Positions 1 to 8,610 of a stretch of 64,000 nucleotides of DNA are shown one piece after another (position 1 is the first letter of the stretch; each line of letters opens with the position of its first letter). Position numbers and translations under genes: made by a program. A model generated the notes under the pieces. The model saw only the letters and a list, made by a program, of their open reading frames with translations. It searched no databases and had not been told where the DNA came from. Source of the DNA: Methylotenera sp. (GTDB lineage Bacteria; Pseudomonadota; Gammaproteobacteria; Burkholderiales; Methylophilaceae); NCBI RefSeq assembly GCF_030684185.1, contig NZ_JAUXOY010000008.1, positions 16,301 to 80,300 of the forward strand. The letters run 5' to 3'.

Positions 1-411
1 ATCCACATGCATACCTTTAGCGGCAAAGTGTTCGCGTGCGGTTTTGACATATTTAGTGACTACTTTTAAGCGCGCACCGCTACGAATTGAGGCGAAGTAA
101 TCAAAGTCTTCACGTACGGCTACCATCATTTTGCATTTAGCGATTTGCAGGTCAATTGGCTGATACAAGCCTTCACCGCCATGTTCGTCTAACACATCCT
201 TGCCTGCAATACCTAAATCAGCAGCACCATATTGCACATAAGTAGGCACATCACTGGCGCGGACAATAATCAAACGCACATCATCCCGATTCGTCGCTAA
301 TATCAATTTACGTGAAGACTCGGGATCCTCAAGCGCTTTAATGCCTGCCGCAGCTAACAACGGCGTAGTTTCTTCAAAGATGCGACCTTTTGAGAGTGCA
401 ATGGTAATCAT
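1..411 (-). CDS. hisG: ATP phosphoribosyltransferase, catalytic subunit (partial, 3' end outside window)
   Basis: This gene encodes the enzyme that joins ATP and PRPP in the first step of histidine synthesis. The visible 137 residues begin [15 protein letters not shown] and carry the family pattern [13 protein letters not shown] (about residues 81-93) and MMVAVRE. The compact N-terminus fits the short HisG form, which needs HisZ as a regulatory partner; HisZ is not in this window. The ATG lies three bases after the murA stop codon, so it is probably translated as the last visible cistron of the murA operon. The C-terminal part lies beyond base 1. Confidence 0.93.
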   Translation of the reverse strand, partial: MITIALSKGRIFEETTPLLAAAGIKALEDPESSRKLILATNRDDVRLIIVRASDVPTYVQYGAADLGIAGKDVLDEHGGEGLYQPIDLQIAKCKMMVAVREDFDYFASIRSGARLKVVTKYVKTAREHFAAKGMHVD

Positions 412-414
412 TTT

Positions 415-1677
<1,263 letters not shown>

Positions 1678-2004
1678 TTACTTAGCTACGCTTTGATTTA
1701 TAGAGCCCAACATAGTCTGAAGTTCGCCGCTTTCGTACATCGCACGCATAATATCTGACCCACCAACGAATTCACCGTTGATATATAACTGCGGAATCGT
1801 TGGCCAGTTTGCATACACCTTAATGCCTTCACGCACATCTTGGTCAGCCAGCACGTCTACTGCCACATATTTTGCATGACAGGCATCTAAAATTTGTGTC
1901 GCCAAGTTAGAAAAGCCGCATTGCGGAAACTTGGGGCTGCCTTTCATGTAAAGCACAACTGGGTTGGTCGTGACGGTTTCTTTAATTTTCAACTGCGCAT
2001 CCAT
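1678..2004 (-). CDS. grxD: Monothiol glutaredoxin, CGFS type
   Basis: This 108-residue protein is a monothiol glutaredoxin of the Grx4/GrxD class. These proteins bind a [2Fe-2S] cluster through glutathione and the CGFS cysteine and work with BolA proteins in Fe-S cluster delivery. The KFPQCGFS motif lies at about residues 25-32, and the glutathione-binding WPTIPQLY and GGSD motifs follow at about 69-84. A good ribosome site (GGAGAAG) precedes the ATG. The bolA-type gene just upstream supports a GrxD-BolA partnership. Confidence 0.94.
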   Translation of the reverse strand: MDAQLKIKETVTTNPVVLYMKGSPKFPQCGFSNLATQILDACHAKYVAVDVLADQDVREGIKVYANWPTIPQLYINGEFVGGSDIMRAMYESGELQTMLGSINQSVAK

Positions 2005-2057
2005 TTACTTCTCCATTGCTTAATATTTAGCTTAAATTTATTTGCCGATTGTGCAGC

Positions 2058-2300
2058 CTAAGACTTATTATTCCATTGTTCTGGCGTGTAGGTTTTCATC
2101 GATAATGCATGAATTTCTGAACGCATTCTATCGCCCAAAGCCGAGTACACCAACTGATGCTGTTGCACCATAGATTTACCAATAAAAGCTGCGCTCACAA
2201 TAACCGCTTCAAAATGTGTTCCATCATCACCTAATACTTTGATATGCTCACAGCTTAAATGTTGGGTAATATAGTTTTCTAACTGTTGCGCGCTTAACAC
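2058..2300 (-). CDS. ibaG: BolA family protein (IbaG/YrbA-like)
   Basis: This 80-residue protein has the BolA fold pattern: a short helix, then FEAVIVSAAFIGKSMVQQHQLVY with the conserved His residues, then the MRSEIHALSMKTYTPEQW end. In E. coli the equivalent IbaG gene lies between the mla genes and murA, as here. BolA proteins bind monothiol glutaredoxins, and grxD is the next gene. The start is a GTG preceded by a purine-rich GAGAGAAGA. The exact subfamily (BolA or IbaG) is inferred from context. Confidence 0.9.
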   Translation of the reverse strand: MLSAQQLENYITQHLSCEHIKVLGDDGTHFEAVIVSAAFIGKSMVQQHQLVYSALGDRMRSEIHALSMKTYTPEQWNNKS

Positions 2301-2333
2301 TCTTCTCTCACCTTTTAACCTGATACTCTTAAT

Positions 2334-3119
2334 TTATGCTCTGAGCTTGTAGCCTGATTTTAACATTTTTAGTGTAATCAGTGCTAACACTAAGAAAGAT
2401 GCACCAACAATAGACAAACTAAGCAGCGGCGACACATCGCCTTTGCCGAAAAATCCATATCTAAATCCATCAATCATGTAAAAAAACGGGTTGAGATGCG
2501 ATAGCTTTTGCCAAAAAGGCGGTAAGGAATGTATCGAATAAAACACACCTGATAGAAAGGACAAAGGCATGATGATGAAGTTCTGGAATGCAGCCATTTG
2601 ATCGAACCGATCTGCCCATATTCCCGCAATAATGCCAAACGTACCCAGCAAAGCACTTCCCAGCAAAGCAAAAGCCAATATCAACCAAAAATTGGTAATA
2701 TGAATATCAACAAACCACATGGCCACTAAATAAATACATAAACCAACCACAAGACCACGAATAATCGCCGCAAACAAAAATGCAATAAAAAACTGGAAAT
2801 GCGTGAGTGGCGTTAATAATACAAATACGAGGTTGCCCATTACTTTTGACTGTATCAGGCTTGAAGAACTATTGGCAAACGCATTCTGTAGTACCGACAT
2901 CATAATAAGACCCGGCACTAAGAAAGCAGTGTAGGGAACGCCGTCGTACACATGCACATGGCCTTCCAGCGCATGTGAAAAAATCAGCAAATATAACAAA
3001 GCCGTAATGACTGGCGCGGCAACCGTTTGAAAAGCAACTCGCCAAAAACGTAGCAGCTCTTTTTTTAAGAGCGTCCAAGGGCCTCTTAAATTACTCATTA
3101 AACTTGTTTGCTTGCTCAT
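2334..3119 (-). CDS. ABC-2 type transporter permease (YadH-like)
   Basis: This 261-residue protein is the membrane half of an ABC exporter. It has about six hydrophobic segments and ends close to the membrane, as in the YadH family. Its ATG overlaps the stop codon of the upstream ATPase gene (ATGA), which points to translational coupling and a two-protein transporter. The substrate is unknown. Its place inside the mla-murA cluster, conserved in many betaproteobacteria, suggests a link to the cell envelope, but that is only inference. Confidence 0.88.
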   Translation of the reverse strand: MSKQTSLMSNLRGPWTLLKKELLRFWRVAFQTVAAPVITALLYLLIFSHALEGHVHVYDGVPYTAFLVPGLIMMSVLQNAFANSSSSLIQSKVMGNLVFVLLTPLTHFQFFIAFLFAAIIRGLVVGLCIYLVAMWFVDIHITNFWLILAFALLGSALLGTFGIIAGIWADRFDQMAAFQNFIIMPLSFLSGVFYSIHSLPPFWQKLSHLNPFFYMIDGFRYGFFGKGDVSPLLSLSIVGASFLVLALITLKMLKSGYKLRA

Positions 3120-4036
3120 ATCGATACACTTGCAGATGATTTACCTACTAATGACATAAATACATCTTCCAAATCTGCTTCATTCAACTGCATATCAATG
3201 ACCTTAATATTAGCTGAACGCAGTGAGGACAGCACAAATTCAATTTGCGCCATATCATCTAAGGCAAATGTAAATACCCCCCGCTCTTGGGTACGAAGCA
3301 ATGCTTGTATGCCAGGCGGAAGCGACACGTCACCGAGCGTTAAACGCAATTGCTTACCTGCAAATTTATTCAGCAAATTAGCAGTGCTATCTAAGGCAAC
3401 GATTTCACCTTGCTTCATCATGCCCACACGGCTGCATAAGGCTTCCGCCTCTTCTAAATAATGCGTAGTCAGGATAATCGTGTGCCCATCTCGATTTAAT
3501 TTCTTAATAAACTCCCAAAGCATTTGCCGCAACTCGACATCCACACCAGCTGTGGGCTCATCCAGCACAATCACAGGCGGCTTATGCGCTAAAGCTTGAG
3601 CAATCAATGCACGACGTTTCATGCCGCCAGAGAGCTTGCGCATATTGGTCTGCGCTTTGTCTGTCAGCCCTAACCCCTCTAGAACTTCATCCACCCAAGC
3701 ATCGTTTTCAGGCCCGCGCCCAAAATAACCCGCCTGAAATCGCAACATTTCACGTACATTAAAAAATGGGTCAAACACCAATTCTTGCGGCACAACGCCT
3801 AATAATTGACGTGCTTGTTGATATTGATTAACCACATCAAAACCCATGACAGAGATATTTCCTGCATCGGCTTTGATTAAGCCTGCAAGAATACTGATTA
3901 AGGTCGATTTACCTGCCCCATTAGGCCCGAGTAGCGCAAAAAACTCACCTTGCTCTATGGTTAGATCAATCCCTTTTAGCGCATGCAGGCCACCAAAACT
4001 TTTATGTATTCCGTTAATTTTAATTGCGTGGTTCAT
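3116..4036 (-). CDS. ABC transporter ATP-binding protein (YadG-like)
   Basis: This is the ATPase partner of the overlapping permease. In the 306-residue form starting MNHAIKI it has Walker A GPNGAGKST (about residues 37-45), signature LSGGMKRRALIAQ, Walker B VIVLDEPTAGVD and the H-loop TTHYLEEAEALC. The C-terminal 80 residues match the extension seen in YadG/CcmA-type ATPases. A GTG start nine codons upstream (4063) is possible, but that extension has no family character. Neither start has a convincing ribosome site. A 24 bp palindrome lies 62 bases upstream. Confidence 0.92.
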   Translation of the reverse strand: MNHAIKINGIHKSFGGLHALKGIDLTIEQGEFFALLGPNGAGKSTLISILAGLIKADAGNISVMGFDVVNQYQQARQLLGVVPQELVFDPFFNVREMLRFQAGYFGRGPENDAWVDEVLEGLGLTDKAQTNMRKLSGGMKRRALIAQALAHKPPVIVLDEPTAGVDVELRQMLWEFIKKLNRDGHTIILTTHYLEEAEALCSRVGMMKQGEIVALDSTANLLNKFAGKQLRLTLGDVSLPPGIQALLRTQERGVFTFALDDMAQIEFVLSSLRSANIKVIDMQLNEADLEDVFMSLVGKSSASVSI

Positions 4037-4097
4037 TATTTTTTTGGGGATTGGGAAATACACTTTTAATTTACAATTACTTCAATTTAAACGAAAG

Positions 4098-4121
4098 ACG
4101 GCTTGTTCATGAACAAGCCGT
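4098..4121. repeat. Perfect 24 bp palindrome between mlaB and the ABC ATPase gene
   Basis: The sequence ACGGCTTGTTCA is followed directly by its exact reverse complement. As RNA it would fold into a strong hairpin. On the minus strand the hairpin is followed by CTTTCGTTT, only a weak U-run. It could be a leaky terminator at the end of the mla genes or an operator ahead of the ABC exporter genes; the sequence alone does not decide. The rest of the gap (4037-4234) shows nothing else recognisable. Confidence 0.7.
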
Positions 4122-4234
4122 TATGATTTACTGCTATATGACGGTGCTTTTAAAAAATACAATAGGCTGGGTAAATGAAGCTATATCTAAGTGCTAATGC
4201 ATACTCGTAAATTCAGCATGCAATCTCACCAGAA

Positions 4235-4543
4235 CTAATGTGAGCCCAATGGAATAAAAGCCTCTATGCCATAAAGCGTCGCCAAACTAGTAAGATTAAC
4301 AGGCAGATTTGCAAATTTGAGTTTGCATTCCGATGCAGTTGCGCGGCGCTGCCATTCCAAAATTAAACTAAGCGCTGCAGTATCAACGTTGGTCACATCA
4401 GCAAAATCAATCTCAACTTCATCATCCATAGAGAATGCGTCACTTTGATTTAATAGCAAATTCGCGTTATCCATCAACACATCGCCTGAAACGTGCCACT
4501 TATCAGCCAACTGGACAATATTAGGCAAGATAATGTCAGCCAT
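4235..4543 (-). CDS. mlaB: STAS domain protein, phospholipid transport subunit MlaB
   Basis: This 102-residue STAS-domain protein is the small cytoplasmic subunit of the MlaFEDB complex, where it binds MlaF and stabilises the ATPase. The core strand-helix pattern EVEIDFADVTNVDTAALSLILEW (about residues 42-64) includes the Asp-Thr pair typical of MlaB and anti-sigma antagonist folds. It is the last mla gene, 14 bases after mlaC. The family is divergent, so assignment rests on both fold pattern and operon position. Confidence 0.88.
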   Translation of the reverse strand: MADIILPNIVQLADKWHVSGDVLMDNANLLLNQSDAFSMDDEVEIDFADVTNVDTAALSLILEWQRRATASECKLKFANLPVNLTSLATLYGIEAFIPLGSH

Positions 4544-4557
4544 TGCTTTAGTACCGA

Positions 4558-5181
4558 TTACTTAATACTTGCAGATTTGTTTTTATCTGCAAGTTTTGTG
4601 TTCAGGCTATCTAAACCATTTTGGCGAATTTCATTGCTAAATTGACTACGATAGTTTGTTACCAAGCTAACGCTTTCAATAATAATATCGTAGACCTTCC
4701 AGCCATTCTCACCTTTAACCAAACTGTAATCAACCTGAACAGGCTGACCGCCTTTTTGCAATATTTGCGTTTTAACATTCACGTTTTTTGCGTCTGGCTC
4801 AAAACGCATCGGCTTATATTCAATTACTTGGTCTTGGTATTTGCTTAGTGCGTTGGAATAAGTACGCAACAATAAGCTGCGGAATTCTTTCTGAAAACTT
4901 GCTTGCTGTTCAGGTGTTGCAGCTTTCCAGTTTTTTCCAAGCACCATCCGACAAACACGATCAAAATCAAAATTCGGCAAGATTTTCTCTTCAACAACCG
5001 CATACAATTTTTGTTGATTGCCAGATTGAATATCCTTGTCGTTTTTGATGATAGTTAACACATCATCAGCCGTTTGCTTAACCAGCGCATCAGGCGCAAT
5101 TTGTGCGTTAGCCACACCAACTGCGGCAAATAACATTGCAAATAAACTGGCACCTGCAAAAAACTTTATTACCGATTTCAT
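4558..5181 (-). CDS. mlaC: Periplasmic phospholipid-binding protein MlaC
   Basis: MlaC shuttles phospholipid between the outer-membrane MlaA complex and the inner-membrane MlaFEDB complex. The 207-residue protein starts with a signal peptide ending near VANAQ (residues 1-26). The Tol_Tol_Ttg2 family body follows, with the conserved stretch FDFDRVCRMVLGKNW (about 74-88) and QVDYSLVKGENGWKVYDI (about 149-166). AAGGA lies upstream of the ATG. No mlaA/vacJ gene lies between mlaD and mlaC, unlike some betaproteobacterial versions of this operon. Confidence 0.93.
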   Translation of the reverse strand: MKSVIKFFAGASLFAMLFAAVGVANAQIAPDALVKQTADDVLTIIKNDKDIQSGNQQKLYAVVEEKILPNFDFDRVCRMVLGKNWKAATPEQQASFQKEFRSLLLRTYSNALSKYQDQVIEYKPMRFEPDAKNVNVKTQILQKGGQPVQVDYSLVKGENGWKVYDIIIESVSLVTNYRSQFSNEIRQNGLDSLNTKLADKNKSASIK

Positions 5182-5258
5182 TTAAATCCTTTTTTTGATT
5201 CTGTTTTGATATTTAACTGTAGCTTTATGTATTTAGAATTAAGCACATAGCCAACTAC

Positions 5259-5801
5259 TTAGAACGGCGCATCGCCCAATTCGGTTGACTTAGCATCTGA
5301 GGTCGCTTTAGCAGTAGACCCTTGTGCACCACCATTCGTTTCAGAAGCTTTGCTAAATAAAAAAGTGCTAATCATTTTTTCGAGCACAATTGCGTCTTGC
5401 GTTTTGTGAATTTTATCACCATTTTTCAAATTCACTACAGGCTCATCTGCGCCACCACCCTCAATGCCTAAGTACTGCTCACCCAGCAAGCCTGCCGTAT
5501 AAATATTCGCCTCAACATCGCTTGGAAAAGCATAACGCTTATCAATATTTATCGTCACAACTGCCAAGTAATTCTTACTGTCAAAGGCAATACTACCTAC
5601 GCGACCCACTACAACTCCAGCACTTTTCACAGGCGCATTAGGTTTGAGACTACCTACATTTTCAAATGCGGCGGTTACACTGAATGTTTCACCAAGCTTA
5701 CTTGATGTTAGGTTTCCAACCTTCATGGCAAGTCCTAACAAGGCAGCCATACCCAGCGCCACAAAAACCCCTACCCATAAATCTATTTTCGTTCTATCCA
5801 C
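5259..5801 (-). CDS. mlaD: MCE domain protein MlaD
   Basis: MlaD is the inner-membrane-anchored substrate-binding ring of the Mla transporter. The 180-residue protein has an N-terminal membrane anchor (about residues 9-26) followed by one MCE domain (about 38-115) containing NAPVKSAGVVVGRV and the hydrophobic pore-loop region GLLGEQYLGIEGG. The C-terminal tail is Ala/Ser/Thr-rich and probably disordered. The start is GTG, supported by a very strong GAGGGGGA ribosome site. Confidence 0.94.
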   Translation of the reverse strand: MDRTKIDLWVGVFVALGMAALLGLAMKVGNLTSSKLGETFSVTAAFENVGSLKPNAPVKSAGVVVGRVGSIAFDSKNYLAVVTINIDKRYAFPSDVEANIYTAGLLGEQYLGIEGGGADEPVVNLKNGDKIHKTQDAIVLEKMISTFLFSKASETNGGAQGSTAKATSDAKSTELGDAPF

Positions 5802-5834
5802 TTATATCCCCCTCAATTTACCAGTCTTTATGCC

Positions 5835-6641
5835 TTATATCACTATCATGAAAGACGTTAAAACAAAATCTAAAGCCAATACGGTCAGCGATGAAATGAC
5901 TACTGTGCGCGTTGTCGCACGGCTCACTCCCTCGGCAGTCGGTGGTGCGTCATAGCCTTCAAATAAAGCGATCATGGTACAAGCCACGCCAAACACCAAG
6001 CTTTTAATCACCCCATTGACGATATCCAACCTGAAGTCTACGTTCGCCTGCATCTGTGACCAAAAGGCACCATCATCTACACCTATCAGGGGCACAGCAA
6101 CCAAATAGCCTCCCAAAATACCCACCATAGAAAACAAGGCGGCTAAAATTGGCATTGATATCACGCCAGCCCAGAAACGTGGTGCAATCACGCGCGCAAT
6201 TGGGTTTACTGCCATCATCTCCATGGCAGATAGCTGTTCAGTTGTTTTCATTAAACCAATTTCAGCAGTAATAGCCGTTCCCGCCCGCCCTGCGAATAAC
6301 AATGCTGTCACTACTGGACCCAGCTCACGTACTAGCGAAAGTGCTACCAATACGCCGATTGCCTCAGATGAACCATATTTTTGCAAGGTGTTATATCCTT
6401 GCAAAGCCAGCACCATACCAACAAAAAATGCCGAAACAATTACAATCAATAGTGACATCACACCCGTAAAGTAAATTTCTCGCAATGTCAGGTGAAACCG
6501 CTTAAAACTTTCACCTGAATAAATAATCGTCAAGAAAAATAGTCTGGCACCCGCACCTAAGCGCCAAATACGCTCTATCATTCGATGGCCAATGCCAGTT
6601 AATATTCGCGTAATGCCAATGAGTAGATTTGATTTAATCAT
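5835..6641 (-). CDS. mlaE: Phospholipid ABC transporter permease MlaE
   Basis: MlaE forms the membrane channel of the MlaFEDB complex. The 268-residue form beginning MIKSNLL is the usual family length. It has about five to six hydrophobic segments, the conserved GPVVTALLFAGRAGTAITAE coupling region in the middle, and the C-terminal EGYDAPPTAEGVSRATTRTVV signature. The reading frame stays open to 6767, but a start there would overlap mlaF by over 100 bases and add residues unlike MlaE, so the inner ATG is preferred. Confidence 0.94.
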   Translation of the reverse strand: MIKSNLLIGITRILTGIGHRMIERIWRLGAGARLFFLTIIYSGESFKRFHLTLREIYFTGVMSLLIVIVSAFFVGMVLALQGYNTLQKYGSSEAIGVLVALSLVRELGPVVTALLFAGRAGTAITAEIGLMKTTEQLSAMEMMAVNPIARVIAPRFWAGVISMPILAALFSMVGILGGYLVAVPLIGVDDGAFWSQMQANVDFRLDIVNGVIKSLVFGVACTMIALFEGYDAPPTAEGVSRATTRTVVISSLTVLALDFVLTSFMIVI

Positions 6642-6663
6642 TTGTTCTGATTTTGCTGACTTT

Positions 6664-7473
6664 TTAACGAACTGATGCTTGGTTAAGCAGCTCAGTCTGA
6701 TAGTTGGCAGCGGGATAATGGAATGGCACAGGGCCGTCTTTTTCGCCATGTACAAACTGATGCACAAATGGCAGCGTAGATTGCATTAAATCATCTGGTG
6801 TTCCTTCTGCGGCAACAACGCCATCAGCCACAAAATAAACGTAATCTGCTATCAAAAAGGTTTCCTTAACATCGTGCGAAACAATGATGGATGTCGCACC
6901 AAGTGCATCATTCAGGCTACGGATTAATTCACAAACCACACCCATTGAAATAGGGTCCAAGCCTGCAAAAGGCTCATCGTACATGATAATAGCCGGGTCT
7001 AGCGCAATTGCGCGCGCCAAAGCCACGCGCCTAGCCATACCACCTGAAAGTTCAGTTGGCATCAAGGCATGGGCACCGCGCAAACCCACTGCATTTAATT
7101 TCATCAACACCAAATCTCTAATCATAGAGGCTGGCAAATCGGTCAACTCACGCATAGGAAACGCAACATTATCAAACACGCTTAAATCAGTAAACAAAGC
7201 CCCGTGTTGAAACAACATACCCATTTGACGGCGCAGCTTGAAAATACCATCTCGATCTTGCTTGTGCACAATCTCACCACCAACACGCACTTCGCCTTTA
7301 GTTGGTTTAATCTGCCCGCCAATTAAACGCAACAAAGTAGTTTTACCACTGCCGCTACCACCCATAATCGCCACGACTTTTCCGCGTGGAAACACCATAT
7401 TGATGCCTTTATGCAGCAACCGACCTTTGTAACCAAAGGAAAGATTATCAATTTGTACGATATTATTGGTCAT
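6664..7473 (-). CDS. mlaF: Phospholipid ABC transporter ATPase MlaF
   Basis: MlaF powers phospholipid movement by the Mla system. The 269-residue protein has Walker A GGSGSGKTTLLR (about residues 38-49), the Q-loop region MGMLFQHGALFTD, signature LSGGMARRVALARA, Walker B IIMYDEPFAGLDP and the H-loop SHDVKE. It is the first gene of mlaFEDCB. No strong ribosome site precedes the ATG. The operon promoter probably lies in 7474-7600, but no clear -10/-35 pair stands out there. Confidence 0.95.
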   Translation of the reverse strand: MTNNIVQIDNLSFGYKGRLLHKGINMVFPRGKVVAIMGGSGSGKTTLLRLIGGQIKPTKGEVRVGGEIVHKQDRDGIFKLRRQMGMLFQHGALFTDLSVFDNVAFPMRELTDLPASMIRDLVLMKLNAVGLRGAHALMPTELSGGMARRVALARAIALDPAIIMYDEPFAGLDPISMGVVCELIRSLNDALGATSIIVSHDVKETFLIADYVYFVADGVVAAEGTPDDLMQSTLPFVHQFVHGEKDGPVPFHYPAANYQTELLNQASVR

Positions 7474-7605
7474 GTATAGCTTAAGATTGTACTTCTATTT
7501 TTGTTTGATTTTTTTCAATTCATCATTCTAAAACAATTTAGCTTCTAAGCAAGCAGTTAAATTACTATCGCTCTTTGTGAAATCTGAAATTTCTGGCGAT
7601 AAAAA

Positions 7606-7624
7606 AGCCCCGAATTTCGGGGCT
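7606..7624 (-). terminator. Rho-independent terminator of the pilin-like gene
   Basis: AGCCCCG and CGGGGCT form a 7 bp GC-rich stem around AATTT. On the minus strand it is followed by a run of six T residues. It lies 45 bases past the stop codon of the pilin-like gene and separates it from mlaF. Confidence 0.88.
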
Positions 7625-7668
7625 CTATTCGCTAGTCAGGTCATCAATTATGCCGAATAGCCAGACCC

Positions 7669-8337
7669 TCAGAATGCCATACATACATTATAAGTAGTCG
7701 AATCATCAACTGCACCAGCACCTGTGGTCGTTGACCAATTTGTCTCGCCAGTTTTGTAGGTTCTTACTGACCCTGTTGAGGTTTCACCATCATCTAAAGT
7801 TATATCAATTTGTTTAGCAAACCTACCTAGAATGGCTGCTGAACAAATTACATAAGCTCCATTCAACCCAGTAGGTCCTGAAAAACCAGATACACTTTGA
7901 ACCCCGATGCGCCCACCATCTGCATTAGTTGGGTAGTAGTTTGCATCTGTTCCTGATGTTGGCCCTGGAGCTAACCCAGCCAAACGAACGTGTTGCCAAA
8001 ATGCGCCTGACTCTGTTGCAGGTAAAGTACCATTTGCACCGCCATTCCAAGCACCTGAAATTACTGCATTGCCCGCTCCAGTTGCTGACACAGGGATTTG
8101 TATTGCCGCAGCTCCTAAATGTGCAACGGCATTTGCATCATCACCAGGTAATGCCCTGTATTTATCTTGGTAACCGTAAATATAAACTTGAGTATTTTTA
8201 AAATCACTCACCATATTTTTAACCTTGGCACTATTTATTAGCTCTTGGCCTTTTAACACGCCACCTAAGAGCAAGCCGATAATCACCAGTACAATCGCCA
8301 ACTCAATTAAAGTAAAACCTGCTTGTTGTTTTTTCAT
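7669..8337 (-). CDS. Type IV pilin-like protein (prepilin-type N-terminus)
   Basis: The 222-residue protein starts with a class-III signal, MKKQQAG then FTLIELAIVLVIIG. Cleavage by prepilin peptidase after Gly7 would leave Phe1 and the conserved Glu5. The helix continues through GVLKGQELINSAKVKNM. The body is Gly/Ala-rich. It has cysteines in YVICSAA and in the last residues NVCMAF, which could close the D-loop disulfide of pilins. A GGGGA ribosome site favours this ATG over upstream in-frame codons up to 8409. It stands alone with its own sigma-54 type promoter and terminator. Major or minor pilin, or pseudopilin, cannot be told. Confidence 0.88.
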   Translation of the reverse strand: MKKQQAGFTLIELAIVLVIIGLLLGGVLKGQELINSAKVKNMVSDFKNTQVYIYGYQDKYRALPGDDANAVAHLGAAAIQIPVSATGAGNAVISGAWNGGANGTLPATESGAFWQHVRLAGLAPGPTSGTDANYYPTNADGGRIGVQSVSGFSGPTGLNGAYVICSAAILGRFAKQIDITLDDGETSTGSVRTYKTGETNWSTTTGAGAVDDSTTYNVCMAF

Positions 8338-8415
8338 GTAGTTCCCCGAACTAAAAATATGTGTTTGTTGAGACATTTCTTGCAAAAGACTATGTTCAAC
8401 TTTCAACAAACTACA

Positions 8416-8431
8416 TGCAAATACCGTACCA
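8416..8431 (-). promoter_or_regulatory. Sigma-54 (RpoN) promoter of the pilin-like gene
   Basis: Read on the minus strand the sequence is TGGTACGGTATTTGCA. It matches the -24/-12 consensus TGGCACG-N4-TTGCA at all but one position, with the exact GG-N10-GC spacing. The predicted transcript start is near 8405, giving a leader of about 68 bases. Just upstream are two copies of TATTTTTGG (8435-8454), which could be part of an activator site. Pilin genes are classic targets of PilR with RpoN, and a PilSR pair is encoded at 28-31 kb. Confidence 0.85.
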
Positions 8432-8610
8432 ACTTATTTTTGGCCTATTTTTGGTATTTTTGCTGAAATAAAGAACAATTTTGCTAAAAATTCGTAAAAT
8501 ACCTGTCGAAAAACCAACAGTTGTGTTCAAATTTTAACGTTATTTGGAATGTTTCTTTTACTTAATTTCAGAATACAATACTAAATAAGCCAGCAATCTA
8601 TAATAACTCT

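Noticed and set aside
5835..6767. Longer mlaE reading frame beginning at 6767
   Set aside because: The extra 42 residues do not resemble MlaE and would overlap mlaF by over 100 bases; the ATG at 6641 gives the family length.
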